Below are positions 23,442 to 35,300 of a DNA stretch of 64,000 bases, piece by piece. Each line of letters begins with the position of its first letter. Within the stretch, counting starts at the first letter, position 1. Source of the DNA: Sipunculus nudus. Taxonomy: Eukaryota; Annelida; Sipuncula; Golfingiida; Sipunculidae. Below the pieces are notes generated by a model, which searched no databases, was not told the origin of the DNA, and saw only the letters and a list, made by a program, of their open reading frames with translations. The stretch is from contig CM049317.1 in NCBI GenBank assembly GCA_026874595.1, positions 43,238,401-43,302,400 on the forward strand. Reading direction: 5' to 3'. Position numbers and translations under genes: made by a program.

Positions 23442-25480
23442 TGTATCCCCAGACAAAGATAGTAAGCATGGTCCTGCTGCCACCACCACAGTTTTCAGCT
23501 CTCATAGACCTTTATCGAACCTGAAAATGACATATGCAGAGATAAAGTTAAGAGGATGAAGCCTATCTAAAATGGGGTCATGACCTTCACTAGGAAAGTG
23601 ATATTGACCTTGGAGAAAATCACACAAAATCTTGAATAATTAAAGAAAGGTTGCATGGATTGGACATTTTGGACAGCTTTGTACAGAAGACTGGTGGTCC
23701 AAGGTATTATCCTTTTCCGTTTTTTGTCCCTTTAAATATCTTCATTGTATCCCCAGACAAAGTCGGGGTACTATGGTTTAAGCACGGTCGCGCCGCTGCC
23801 GCCACAGAGATTTCGTTTGGATGCAATAACTCAAAAAAATATTTCAAGGATCGTAACCAAACTTGACATGTGCATAGATATAGGTGAGAGGACGAAGCTC
23901 TCCTTAACTAGGAGAGTGACCTTGACCTTGGATAGGTCCATTTTTTGGGAAAATCACACAAATTCTTAAATATCTCAAGAAATCTTGCATGGATTGATCC
24001 AAAAATCAATTTGACCAAAGATCTTGGATAGTGTTGTCATGTACCAGAAACTGGTGGCGCCACCTGTTATACTTTTCTTGTTTTTGTGCTGTTTAATACC
24101 CCATCATTGCCACTAAATAGTACTGTGAGCATTATAAGTCAAAAACTAATGGAGAGATTTCTTTCATATTATGCATAAAAACCTAGACATGGATTATGAG
24201 ATGGTGTATATTTAAGTTAGGTTCCTGACCTTTTTTATGAGAGTGGCCTTCACCTTGAATATTGCCATATATGGTGAAAATCACACAAAATCATAAATAT
24301 CTCAAAAAGGGATGTATGAATTGGTCAAAAAATCAAATTCACCAAAGATCTTGAATAGCTCAGAAGACAGGTGGCGCCACCTTCTGTCCTTTTCTTGTTT
24401 TCACGTCTTTTAATACCCTATCATTGCCACTTGACAGTACTGTGAGCTTTGTAAGTCAAAAGCTGATGGATAGATTCGGCTGAAATTGTGCATGTACATT
24501 GATCTTGGATACCTCGATCTTACATTAAAGACTGGTGGTGCCATCTGCAATTGTTTTTCTGTGGCGTGCATCTGTACGTTTGCTTTTGGGGAAAATTGCT
24601 CATATCTTTAGAGTGGTTAAAGATATTGGTCTGAAATTTGGCATGTCCATCCGTCTTTGAAAGTTTTCTCATAAACCAGACAGGTGGCACCACTTACCTT
24701 CCTGTTTTTGTAGAATAAATTAATGGCCCTTTATGAGGAGTGAATTGCCCTATTGGCCTGAAAAAATTGTGCATATCCATAGAAACTTGGACTCCTCCAT
24801 CTTGTTCTCAAGACTGGTGGCGCCATCTGCAATTGTTTTGCTGTGGCATCCATCTGTACATGTGCTTTGGGTGATATTGCTCATATGTCCGGAGTGGTTC
24901 AAGGTATTGGGCTTAAATTTGGCATGTCTATCAATCTTGGAAAATTTTCTTGAAACCAGACAGATGGCGCAACCTACCTTCCCATTTACCTAGAATAAAT
25001 AAATGATCTTTTCTTAGGACTGGTGAGCTGTATTGGTCTGAAACTGTGCATTTCCATAGATCTTGGTCTCCTCCATCTTGTACTCAAGATTGGAGGTGCC
25101 ATTTGCCATTTTTTTGTGTGGTATCCATCTGTACATTTGCTTTAGGTGACAATTGCTCATATCTGTGGAGTCGTTCAGTGTGTTGGTCTCCAGTTTGGCA
25201 TATACATCCATTTTGCAGAGTTTTCTTATCAACCAGACAGGTGGCGCCACCTATCTCACCATTTTTATAGTACAAATTAATCCCCTTTTCCCAAGAGTGA
25301 TTCACTGTATTGGCCCCCATATTTGGTGAAAAATATTGTTTCTCAAGTTGATAGATGGAAGAAACCATAGTCACTTGACAAGTGTCAGTATATGCTGCTG
25401 AAGATGGGTGGCCTACTCTTAAAGTGGGGGGGGGGGGGGGGATTAATTGTCTTGGGATACTATGCGGTGCCAAGAAGTAT
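23442..25480 (+). mobile_element. Family D repeats, two 5' ends and core units
   Basis: Two starts, TGTATCCCCAGACAAAG near 23442 and 23747, the second forming a hairpin with GTCGGGGTA, precede a GC-rich 'cgcgccgctgccgcc' segment like that of family C. Units of about 315 bp ('accaaagatcttg...ctggtggcgccacctgt') follow, then units of about 270-290 bp with GGTGGCGCCACC or variants at 24053, 24370, 24534, 24680, 24826 and 25240. A 16-base G run lies at 25426-25441. No 3' hairpin was identified, so the element's end is open. Confidence 0.55.
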
Positions 25481-25489
25481 CTAGTTTGA

Positions 25490-25958
25490 ACTTGACATTA
25501 GTGTGAGCAAAGTCAAAAACTAATGAACAGATTTCTTTCACATTATGCACATCCATTGATATTGGCTATAGGATGAAGACTGGAGTCATTACTATAAGAG
25601 TGATCTGCACCCTGGATTATTCAATATTTGGTGAAAAAAAACATAAACAAAAAAAAATGATTTCCCAAGTGCATGTATATTTCTGAAAAACAAATCAAAG
25701 ATGTCAGATAACTTGTAGAAATATGTAAGACAAGTAACCCATTATAGTATCTGCCAAAACAAAGTTTTTGACCTGGTTTTGCCGCCGCTGCGTTCATTTC
25801 CGGAAAACTCCTTTGAGACCCTTGGACTGATCTTTCCAAAGACTGGCATAGCTACGGTGGATGCATTTATATCAGCGGGGCTGAATTTTCAAGTTTTTAA
25901 TTCTTAAAAGTTTCACAGTGTTCCTTTTTCAGGCTCTATCATCAGTGTAGTACTATAT
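25490..25958. repeat. D- and C-like fragments
   Basis: 'gtgagcaaagtcaaaaactaatgaacagatttctttca' matches the D core near 24130. At about 25750 a degenerate family C-type 5' hairpin (GCCAAAACAAAGTTTTTG) with 'tttgccgccgctgcg' follows. Both are truncated. Confidence 0.45.
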
Positions 25959-28900
25959 ATAGCTCAGCTGACTATGTCTTCTGAGCTATAGTCGTGGTCC
26001 TTTGTCCGTCAGCTGTCCGTCCGTCTGTCCGGACGTCTGTTCATCCGTTAAACTGGCATGTTTTGAAATCGTTGGACTTACAAATCTGAAATTTGGCATA
26101 CCATTAGATGTCCCCAAAATCTCCTTCCATACCGAAAATTGGGTCAATAGGACTTAGTTCCTACATGATATTAAGGAAAAGCCTCCGTTTTCCATTAAAA
26201 ACCCAATTGTTACAATTGTTACTGCCGAGTATCAAAACCCCTGACCTGATATTAATCATTATTAATAAATTAACTCATCTATATATTTCCTATATACATT
26301 CCAGAAATTACTTCAATATTTTTTAAATTCTTAAAGTTATGGGCTCGAACATAATGCACTTTGTAAAAATTCAGGAAATATATTTACTCCCTTTACTTAA
26401 GAATTGCTGTAGCAAGAGACTTTTTTTCAGGTATGTAACTATATTTAAACAAGATTCAATTGTATACCCAAAATTAGATCTGAATTTTTCAGATTTTATA
26501 AGTGATTAGCATTATTATTAAATCAGTACCTTAAATTTTGCCCAGATTTGACCATGGCACAATTTTTCCCTGTAACTGCTGTGGATTTAATTTTAACAGC
26601 ATGTTTTCATAAGCATTTCATCTGTTAACATCTGAAATTTGAAACCAGTTGATCAAAAACTATAGATTTTATTTAAGTTTTCAAGCACCGTGTAAAGAAT
26701 TGTTTACATCAAGCTAGTGTTATTCAATTTGCTAGAGCTCAGCTCCCCAGCTTCCCGGGCCAGCTCTCAGCTCCCAAAATTTGGTAGTCCCCTACCATAC
26801 TAAAAGTTTGGTCACTAAGACTTCATTCAATTGAGATATTAAAAAAAAACTTCAATTTTTGATTAAAAACCCATTGTTACACTTCAAGACTGCCTAGTAA
26901 AGTTCTTCTAAACACTCTATGCACATGGCCAGAAATGATGTCAGTATTGTGCAAGTTATGGGCCCGAACATAATGCCCTTTATAAAAATCAAGAAATATA
27001 TTTTCTCCCTTAACATGAGAATTGCTGAAGGTTGAGAATTTTTTGACAGGGATATAACATTATTTAATCAAGATTCAGTTGTATACCCAAAGTTAGTTCT
27101 CTATTTTTCAAATTTTATAACTTATTAGCATAAATATAAAATCATTACCTTAAATTTTGCCCAACTTTGACCATGGCACGTTTGTTTCCTTTAAGCGCTG
27201 TTTATATAATTTTCATATCATGCACACATAAGGATTTCAGCTTGTTAGTTTTGAAAGTTGAAATGAAATGGCTAAAAACTGTAGCTTTTATCAAAGTTTT
27301 TATAGACCATGTCTCACCTAGGCTCTACCCAGACCCTCTTCAGTCACCTGAATGTCACCTTGTGACCTTTCAGGCAAATTATGCACTCTTGAGGCGGGGC
27401 ATATACTGGTCAGCTAGGCAGCTTATGGCTGGCCACAGTTGATACTCATCAATTAGTTGTTTTGACCAACAACAACAATAAATAAATAAATTTCTATAGG
27501 TCTACAATAACAGTTTTAAGAAAAATTGATAGAAAAGGAATTTGATATTTGATGAGTAACAGGGAATTACCTTGCAATAACTGATGTTTTATGGATTTTG
27601 TATGTATGGATGAAAATGTATTCCAAATAACACCATGGAGTCACCTATGGTATTTTTCATTTCAATTTTTATAATGGAAAAAAATAATTAAAGTATGTAG
27701 TAATTTACCAAACGGGATAAAAAGAAGAAAATTAATGATAGACAAAGATGCAGATAATATTAATATAAATTTCCAGGTCTTTTACAAGTGTTTCAACTTG
27801 TTAATTTGTATTTATTTCAAAATTAAAAAAAAAATTAAAATATGTCAAAATTTTTAAATTTACTCAGGCAAGTCCTGATTAAAGATGTCAATATGTTTCA
27901 CTAATGACATTTAGACTCGTGGCTGTATTAGCTGTCACAAGACAATGTAAATAATCAAAATTTATCTTACTGGTTTCTTTATTTCAGTTAATAGTTTAAT
28001 AGTTCTCTATTTTTCTCCTTGTTCTCTAGTTTTCTCCTTGTATAACTTATAGTGTGTTCTTATCCTTGGGTTATGTTTTACACATATAATGGTTTCATAG
28101 CTGAGATAACTTTTAATTTTTTATGATAATTTTTTTAATAAAAATATTTAAATATGGTAAAAATCATATCTTAGACAAGTTCTCATTTATGATTTCGGTA
28201 ATGTTATTAATTGTCATAAGACTCTTGCTATGTCAGGTGCGTAGGTTGTTGTGAAAGTAGTCTAAAGTGAATATAATAGTTTTTTTTTAAATATTAATTA
28301 AAGCCATAAAACCAGGTACTTATGATCATCATTTAAATTTGTGAAATTTGTATATTCTTTATTCTCAAGAACTTTGTTTAACTGAAACTGAATAAATACC
28401 AGACATGGTGCGAATACTTTGCAAATTTATCTGAATGCAAATATGAATATGTACTCCATAATTTCATGCATAAGAATAGGAATACAGGTTAAAATGAAAG
28501 AATTTGAATACAAATGCAAATACTTTCAAAATGTATTCATATTCTATAATATTAATTTAATAATAATTTATTTCAATTATATTATTTAAAAAAATTCATA
28601 TGATTCTCATATTATTTTCAATTTAAATTATATTTGAGACAATGTTTATTATTTAATTTTAATAAATAGTTAATCTCTTATATAATATGTGCTAATGCCA
28701 CTCTTGGGTGGGGATAACCTGTAATTGTATCCCCCAAAACAGAGTTTTGCGGATACTGTGTTTTCAGTCGGACGCCGCTGCCGCCGCAGCATAGTTACCT
28801 CTGTGTCCATTTGTGCGTCTGTTTCCACACATAAACCCACATATCTTGGGAACCGTTTGACCGATCAGGCTAAAAATTGTACACAAATGTAGCCCTTGGA

Positions 28901-30050
28901 TAGCTTTATAATATACACTAAAAATGGTGGCGCCACCTGCAACCGTTTTTGAACTGTGTCCATCTGTTCATCTGCCTTGGGACTTATCCACCTGAAATTC
29001 GGCACACGTATACATCCTGGATAGCTTTCTTGAATTTATGACAGGTGGCGCCACCTACATTCATGTTAACACTACAGACATCCAAGCTCATATCTCGGGA
29101 ACTGTCTGACCGATTGGGCCAAAATTTCGCATGTGTTTAGATCTCACATAGCTCTTCATCATACACAAAACTTGTGGCACCACCTGCAACCATTTTTGCA
29201 CAGTGTCCATCTGTTTGTCTGCCATGGGATAAAATCACTCATGTCTCGGCAGTGGTTTGACATATCCACCTAAAATTTTGCAGGTTTATACATCCTTGAT
29301 AGCTTTCTTGATTTTGTGACAGGTTGTGCCACCTACATCCATGTTTACGCTGCAGACATCCAAGCTCATATCTTGGGAACCGTTTGACTGATTGGGCCAA
29401 AATTTTGCAAGTGTATAGATCTCACATAGCTCTTTATCATACTTTATCATACGCAAAAGTGTTGGCGCCTCCTGAAACCATTTTTGCACAGCGTTCGTCT
29501 GTTTGTCTGCCATGGGATAAAATGACCATATCTCGGCAGTGGTTTGACATATCCACCTAAAATCTTGCTGGTATATACATCTTGGATTGCTTTTTTTTTT
29601 TTTTTTGGCAGGTGGCGCCACCTACATTTATGTGACAGCTTTCTTGATTTTGTGGTATGTGGCGCAACCTACATGCACATTTTGGCTGCAGACATCCATG
29701 CTAATATGCAACACACCTTACTCTATTTCCCCTTGCCCCTCAATCCATGCCTCACTTCACCCGTTCAACTCTCATATCGGCGGATACACGTAGTCTCTTG
29801 TTGACTACCTGTATTCTAGTTTTTAAATTACAGTTAACTCTTTTGTAAAAAGCATAATTAACATGACTGATAATGGAAAGTTTTTTTTTTAAAATACTTC
29901 TGCTGCAATGTATTTAAATTGATATGGCCAAGTCAAAGCCTGTGTGACAATAGCACTCCATTTGTAAATAATATAAATGACATCAATCCTTTTCCAAGGA
30001 TATGTGATCATATATAATGCTGAGCGCTGTGACCCATGGGTCCCTTGTTT
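25959..30050 (+). mobile_element. Family A element interrupted by C
   Basis: It starts ATAGCTCAGCTGACTATGTC with the CCGT/CTGT tract (26005-26050). It ends ATGCTGAGCGCTGTGACCCA and CCTTGTTTA. Removing about 28700-29915 leaves an order of segments like that in the copy at 32320-39099. The short frames inside are shared with other A copies and have no known domain. Confidence 0.65.
28726..29821 (+). mobile_element. Family C element, both ends present
   Basis: It starts TGTATCCCCCAAAACAGAGT and folds with TTTTGCGGATAC. The core repeats carry GGTGGCGCCACC at 28926, 29044 and 29611. It ends GGCGGATACACGTAGTCTCT, GTTGACTAC, GTATTCTAGTT. The 5' GC-rich 'cgccgctgccgccgc' segment is intact. Confidence 0.8.
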
Positions 30051-30320
30051 ATACATCAAATATGAAAATACAGTTGAACCTTGCCTTGCGACCACCCCAC
30101 AATTGCAACAACACCAAAATTACAACCACTTCGCTTGGTCCAGAATTTTTTTTAGTTTATTTATGTTCAACTCTGATATCAGCGGATACATGCAGTCCCT
30201 TGTTGACTACCCATATTCTAGTTATTAAATTACAGTTAACTCTTTTGTAAAAAGCAAAATTAACATGACTGGTAATGGAAAGTTTTTTTTCAAGTACTTC
30301 TGCTGCAATGTAGATAAACA
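29765..30320. repeat. Duplicated C 3' end plus flank
   Basis: The C terminus and the following about 90 bases ('attacagttaactcttttgtaaaaagca...') occur at 29770-29910 and again at 30165-30320, separated by an A 3' end and about 115 bases of other DNA. From 30321 to 30693 I see nothing but the splice acceptor. Confidence 0.65.
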
Positions 30321-30693
30321 TTTTAACATACCTGGCATACAAGTTTTTCAAACTAGTGATTCAAAGAAGTAAGAAGTGAATGTTGTGACATACCCAGGGG
30401 TCACTTGTGTAGAGTGTGGTAGAATATATATGAATATGTCTGTAAGCATTGTGGTGCCATCTGTAGCAAGTCTATAATTATAACCCAGAGGATGGGCATC
30501 AGGATTAAAGTAGATAATCCAAAGTCACGGGAATTATTGGGATACATTTTCATTAAATTATCACTGTTGATAAGCTGAGTGTCATGGCCTGTTTACCACC
30601 AGTCAATTTTAATTCAATTTAATTGTGACATATTTTAGTTATAATTATATACTATACATGTGACAGACATTTAACATTTACTTTTTATTACAG

Positions 30694-30873
30694 GAGAGTG
30701 GACCATCATTTCAGAGGGATGTTGGGCCTCTGCTATCAGGTTCAGCATTTTTGCTCTCCATCATTGGGGTTGGCATGTCTTTATTCAGTATGAAAAGAAT
30801 GCACGAGAGCTGTAATGAAAACAGTGTCAACAAAAGGATGAAACTTTGGAATATAATATTTAAAGATCAATGA
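30694..30873 (+). CDS. Terminal coding exon, single-pass membrane segment
   Basis: The acceptor (T-rich tract, TTACAG ending at 30693) starts a 59-codon frame ending in TGA at 30871-30873. It joins in phase 0 to the exon at 3132-3226. The peptide runs ESGPSFQRDVG, then a hydrophobic stretch of about 20 residues (PLLSGSAFLLSIIGVGMSLF), then SMKRMHE and a polar, lysine-rich tail. This predicts one membrane span with a basic flank. With the ATG at 3161 the whole protein would be 81 residues, the size of small mitochondrial inner-membrane proteins, though I see no match to a named one. A polyadenylation signal lies 61 bases after the stop. The alternative is the C-terminal anchor of a larger protein. 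Confidence 0.7.
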   Translation, partial: ESGPSFQRDVGPLLSGSAFLLSIIGVGMSLFSMKRMHESCNENSVNKRMKLWNIIFKDQ

Positions 30874-30933
30874 ACAACCAGTCTCAAGTGTGAACAAAGT
30901 GAATTACTGTGCATAATGGCTGGTATAATTTTC

Positions 30934-30939
30934 AATAAA
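30934..30939 (+). terminator. Polyadenylation signal AATAAA
   Basis: AATAAA lies 61 bases after the stop codon of the terminal exon. A second AATAAA at 31045-31050 could serve a longer transcript. The DNA from 30874 to about 31890 is then 3' UTR or downstream flank; I see no gene or recognised repeat in it. Confidence 0.55.
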
Positions 30940-31894
30940 GAATACCTGATGATGTAGTTGTAAAATCTTGGGCAGACCCATTGTTTCACCTTGGTTAGAT
31001 GCACTGTAAATATTGGGAAAATCAACTGTGACTTTTTATTTTGAAATAAAAAACCAAGAAAATGCCTTCAGCACAATGACTACACATAGATAAAGGAACA
31101 CATTTCAAGGAGATTCCTGATGTGAAATATCTGTCAGGATTACAATGGAGTTTCATACCAGTAGAAGCAATGCATCATCACTACCTGGGGATATCAAACC
31201 TCACAAAGAAGGAGAGACTGTCAGTTTGGATCTTTGTCACATGGGACTCTAAATATACATTTACAGAGTAATGATAAATGAATACAGACTTTATACACAT
31301 GTGTTTTGCTTGCAGGTCAGTTTGCAGTGTGTGTGATTAAGCCCCTTGCCTGCAGGTTGTGTGTCTGTATATTCAGAGGGTTGTTTGATATACAATTTTC
31401 GTATCTTGTGCATTTATTTATAGCACTCTGTTTTAATGTGGTGTCAACCACGTGAATGTCTTACAATGAATACAAAGATCTTTTGCATGGAATATTGAAG
31501 TATTTTATGACAAACTTCTAATGTATGACGAAAGAAGTGTCTTTGAACAAATTTGTAAGTCAGAATGAAGGAGCTTTGATATTTGAATACAGGGAGACAG
31601 GTGGATCTTGGGAGGGTGATGTAAGCTGACGTTCGCTTTCATGAATCTATTCCAGATAACAGTGCAGTGTCCCATCCACCTGCCATGAATTATCCTTCCT
31701 GCTTTTATTTTTACGTCAATTACAAAGGAACAGAAAAATGCATTTTGGGATCTGTAAATCTTGATATGTATAGGCAAATGCCTGTCTTAAAGCTGTCAGA
31801 TAATCATATTTATTTTGTAAATTGTGATTTTATCATGTACATAAAAACACAAATAAATATTTCAAGATATCTGTCTTTTTTATCGTAACTTTAA

Positions 31895-32270
31895 CATGTC
31901 CTGAAATTTTCTCCTACCATGTTCCAAACCTGGGTCACTGCCACTTGATGCCTCCCAGAAATTGAAAACATATTGTTACACTTCAGGACTGCCTAATATC
32001 AAACCACTTGCCTATTATTTGTTCATATCTGACATAAAGGCTCCTTTTAAGTTATAAGTATAAATTTTAAGTCAGTACCTTAAATTTTGCCCAATTTTGA
32101 CCATGGCACATTTTAGCTTAGCCAATTTGGCAAAAGTGCTCTAAAAACGGAGTTTATTGTCCCTAAAAGTACTACAGATTTCAAGGTTATTTTTCACAAA
32201 ATATAGGTATTAGGATGTTTATTTAATGAGGTTTGCTTGGGATCTGCTCTTGCAAAAGGTTCATATCCAG
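31895..32270 (+). mobile_element. Family A internal fragment
   Basis: 'acacttcaggactgcctaatatc' and 'taccttaaattttgcccaa..tttgaccatggcac' match A interiors near 9790 and 10110. Neither terminus is present. Confidence 0.55.
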
Positions 32271-32319
32271 CGTCAAAGTGAGCCTGTTGGGTATCAACCT
32301 GGAGTATCGAAATAAATTT

Positions 32320-35300
32320 TTAGCTCAGCTGACAATAAGTCATCTGAGCTATAGTCGTGGTCCATTGTCCGACCGTCTGTCCGTCTGTCTGTAGATGTGG
32401 CACATTTTGAAACCGTAAGACCTAGGAATCCAAAATTCTGCATAATGTTAGATGTCCCCAAGATCTCGTACCAAGCCAAAAACTGGGTCTTTGCGAATTT
32501 GTTCCTCTGAGAAATTAAAGGAAAACCTAAATTTTATAATTAAAAACCTATTTTCACACTTCAGGACTGCCTAATATCAAACCCATTCATCTGTTTTTCC
32601 TCATATTTACCATAAATATTCCTCTATATAGTTCCTATGTACATGCCAGAAATTAGAGCTGCATTGTATAATTTTAAAAAGTTATGGGCCCAAACATAAT
32701 GTATTTTGTAAATAATCAGGAAATAAATTTGATCACTTAACACATAACATGTTAAAGCTAAGCACTTTTTTCCAGTAATATAACTCTTATTAATCAAAAT
32801 TAAATTGTATACCCAAAATTAGATCAAAATCTTTTAAATATTTTAAAATATTAGCAAAAATAAAAAATTGGTACCTTAAATTTTGCTCAACTTTGACCAT
32901 GGCACGTTTTTCCTGTAACTTCTGTGGATTTAATTTTCAAAGCATGTTTTTGTTAGCATTTCCTCTGTTAACACCACAAATTTGAAACCAGTTGATCAAA
33001 AACTGTAGATTTTATTTAAGTTTTCAAGCACCATGTCACATATTGTTTACATCAAGCTAGTGTTGTGCAGTTTACTAGAGCTCAGCTCCCAAGCTTCAGC
33101 TCTCAGTTCCTTAAATTTGGCACACAGTTAGATGTCTCCAAAGAACCTACCATTCCAAGAATTTGGTCACTAGGACTTAATTCCTTTGAGATATTAATGA
33201 AAAACTTCATTTTTTCATGAAAAACCCATTGTTACACTTCAAGACTGCCTGATATCAAAACCATTGATCTGACTTTGATTATATATAATATTTTTCTATA
33301 CATTCCCTATGCACATGCCGGAATACTGTGGATTTAATTTTCACAGCATGTTTTTGTTAGCATTTCAACTGTTAACACCAACAATTTGAAACCAGTTGAT
33401 CAAAAACTGTAGATTTTAATCAAGTTTTCAAGCACCATGTAACATATTGTTTACATCAGGCTAGTGTTATGCAGTTTGCAAGAGCTCAGCTCCCCAGCTT
33501 CAGCTTTAAGTTCCTTAAATTCAGCATACAGTTAGATGTCTCCAAAATCCCCTACCATGCCAAGAATTTGGTCACTAGGACTTAATACCTTCGAGATATT
33601 AATGAAAATCTTCATTTTTCCATTAAAAACCCATTGTTACACTTCAAGACTTCCTAATATCAAAACAACTGATCTGACTTTAATCATAAATAATATACAT
33701 ATTTTTCATTCTCTATGCACATGCCAGAATGATGTCAGTATTGCGTAATTGTTTTAAGTTATGGGCCCAAACATGATGCACTTTTTAAAAAATCAAGAAA
33801 TATATTTACTCCCTTAACAAGAGGATTGCTGAAGCTAAAGATTTTTTTGTCAGGGATGTAACATTATTTAATCAAGATACAATTGAACACCCAAAATTAG
33901 TTCTGAATTTTTTTCAAATTTTATAAGTTATTAGTATAAATATAAAATTAGTACCTTAAATTTTGCCCAACTTTGACCATGGCACGTTTGTTTACTGAGG
34001 GCACTGTTGATTTAATTTTCATAAAATGCACACATAAGGATTTCAGCTTTGCAGTTTAGAAAGCCAAAAAATTGTAGGTTTAATAAATGTTTTTATGAGA
34101 CCATGTCAGACCCAGGCTCTCCCCAGCCCCTCTTGAGTCACCTGTATGTTGACCTTATTGACCTTTCAGCAAATTATGCACGCTTGAGGCGAGGCATACA
34201 CTGGGGCAGCCAGGCAGCTTATGGCCAGCCACAGTTGATCCAGGTGTCCAACCCAACTCATCTAGTAGTTGTTTTAACCAACAACATAACAATAAACAAT
34301 AAATTAATAAATTTTATTGGTTTTTAATAACAAATTAAAGAAAAATTAATAGAAAAGGAATTTGTTAATGGATGAGTAACAGGAAATTAACTTGCAGTTA
34401 CTGATGATGTAAGAATCTTGTATGGATGGATAGAATGTCAATGTCAATGTTATTCCAAATAACACCATGCAGTCACCTATGGTATTTTTCAGTTCAATTT
34501 TAATGATGAAAAAAATAAATCATTCATTACTAATCATTAGGGATCATATGAAGGAAATGAATGATGAAAATGATGCAGTTAATAAAATTAATCTAGATTC
34601 CTACTGTGTCTAGTGTTTGATTGATGTGAAAGTAGTCCAAAGTGAATAGAAAATGTATTACATTTATTTTTAGCGAACCTGTGAGCTTATGCGATTGTGT
34701 GGCCGCGTCCGTCGTCTGTCCTCTGGCATCTGTTGTCTGTACGTTAACCCATAAGATCTTAAAAACGGAAAGAGTAAGCATCATGAAATTTTATGGCTAA
34801 CAGCATTTTCTTAGATTTTATTCAGAAAAAGCTAAAAAAGCTTTAAAAATCTTCTTCTCCAAAACTGTTCAGCCAAATTGTCCAATATTTCACAGAAATG
34901 ATTCCTGGAATAATCTTTCTCAAGTTTGTTCGAATGGTTTAAGTTGGGTGATTTTTGGCCAAGTTACAGGAAGTTGAACTTAGTCATCTGTCCAAAAAAA
35001 ACCATAGTAAAATTACAATCTCAGAAACGGCTGGAGCTATCATCACCAAATTTTATGCCAATGTTGGTTACATGAGTCATAATTGGTGGCGCCACCTGCA
35101 TCGGCCATTTTTGTACGGGTGTCATCAGTGCCCGTATCATACTGAAGGCTACAAAAAACTTCTTCTCTGAAACCATCTGGCCAAATTGTTTAATATTGCA
35201 CAGAAATGATCCTAGGGTAGTGCTTTCTGAAGTTTGTTCAAATGGTCTCAGTTCAGTGACTTTTTGCTGAGTTATGGGAAGCTGAATTTAGTCATATGCC

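Larger units (their letters stand above)
3227..30693 (+). other. 27.5-kb intron filled with nested repeats
   Basis: GT at 3227 and AG at 30692-30693 bound the interval between the two phase-matched exons. Nearly all of it is mobile or tandemly repeated DNA described in separate entries. No convincing additional exon was seen inside, but a short cassette exon cannot be excluded by reading alone. Confidence 0.6.

Noticed and set aside
25084-25473. 129-codon minus-strand frame
   Set aside because: It lies wholly in D core repeats and has a G/C-run proline stretch. No domain or splice support.
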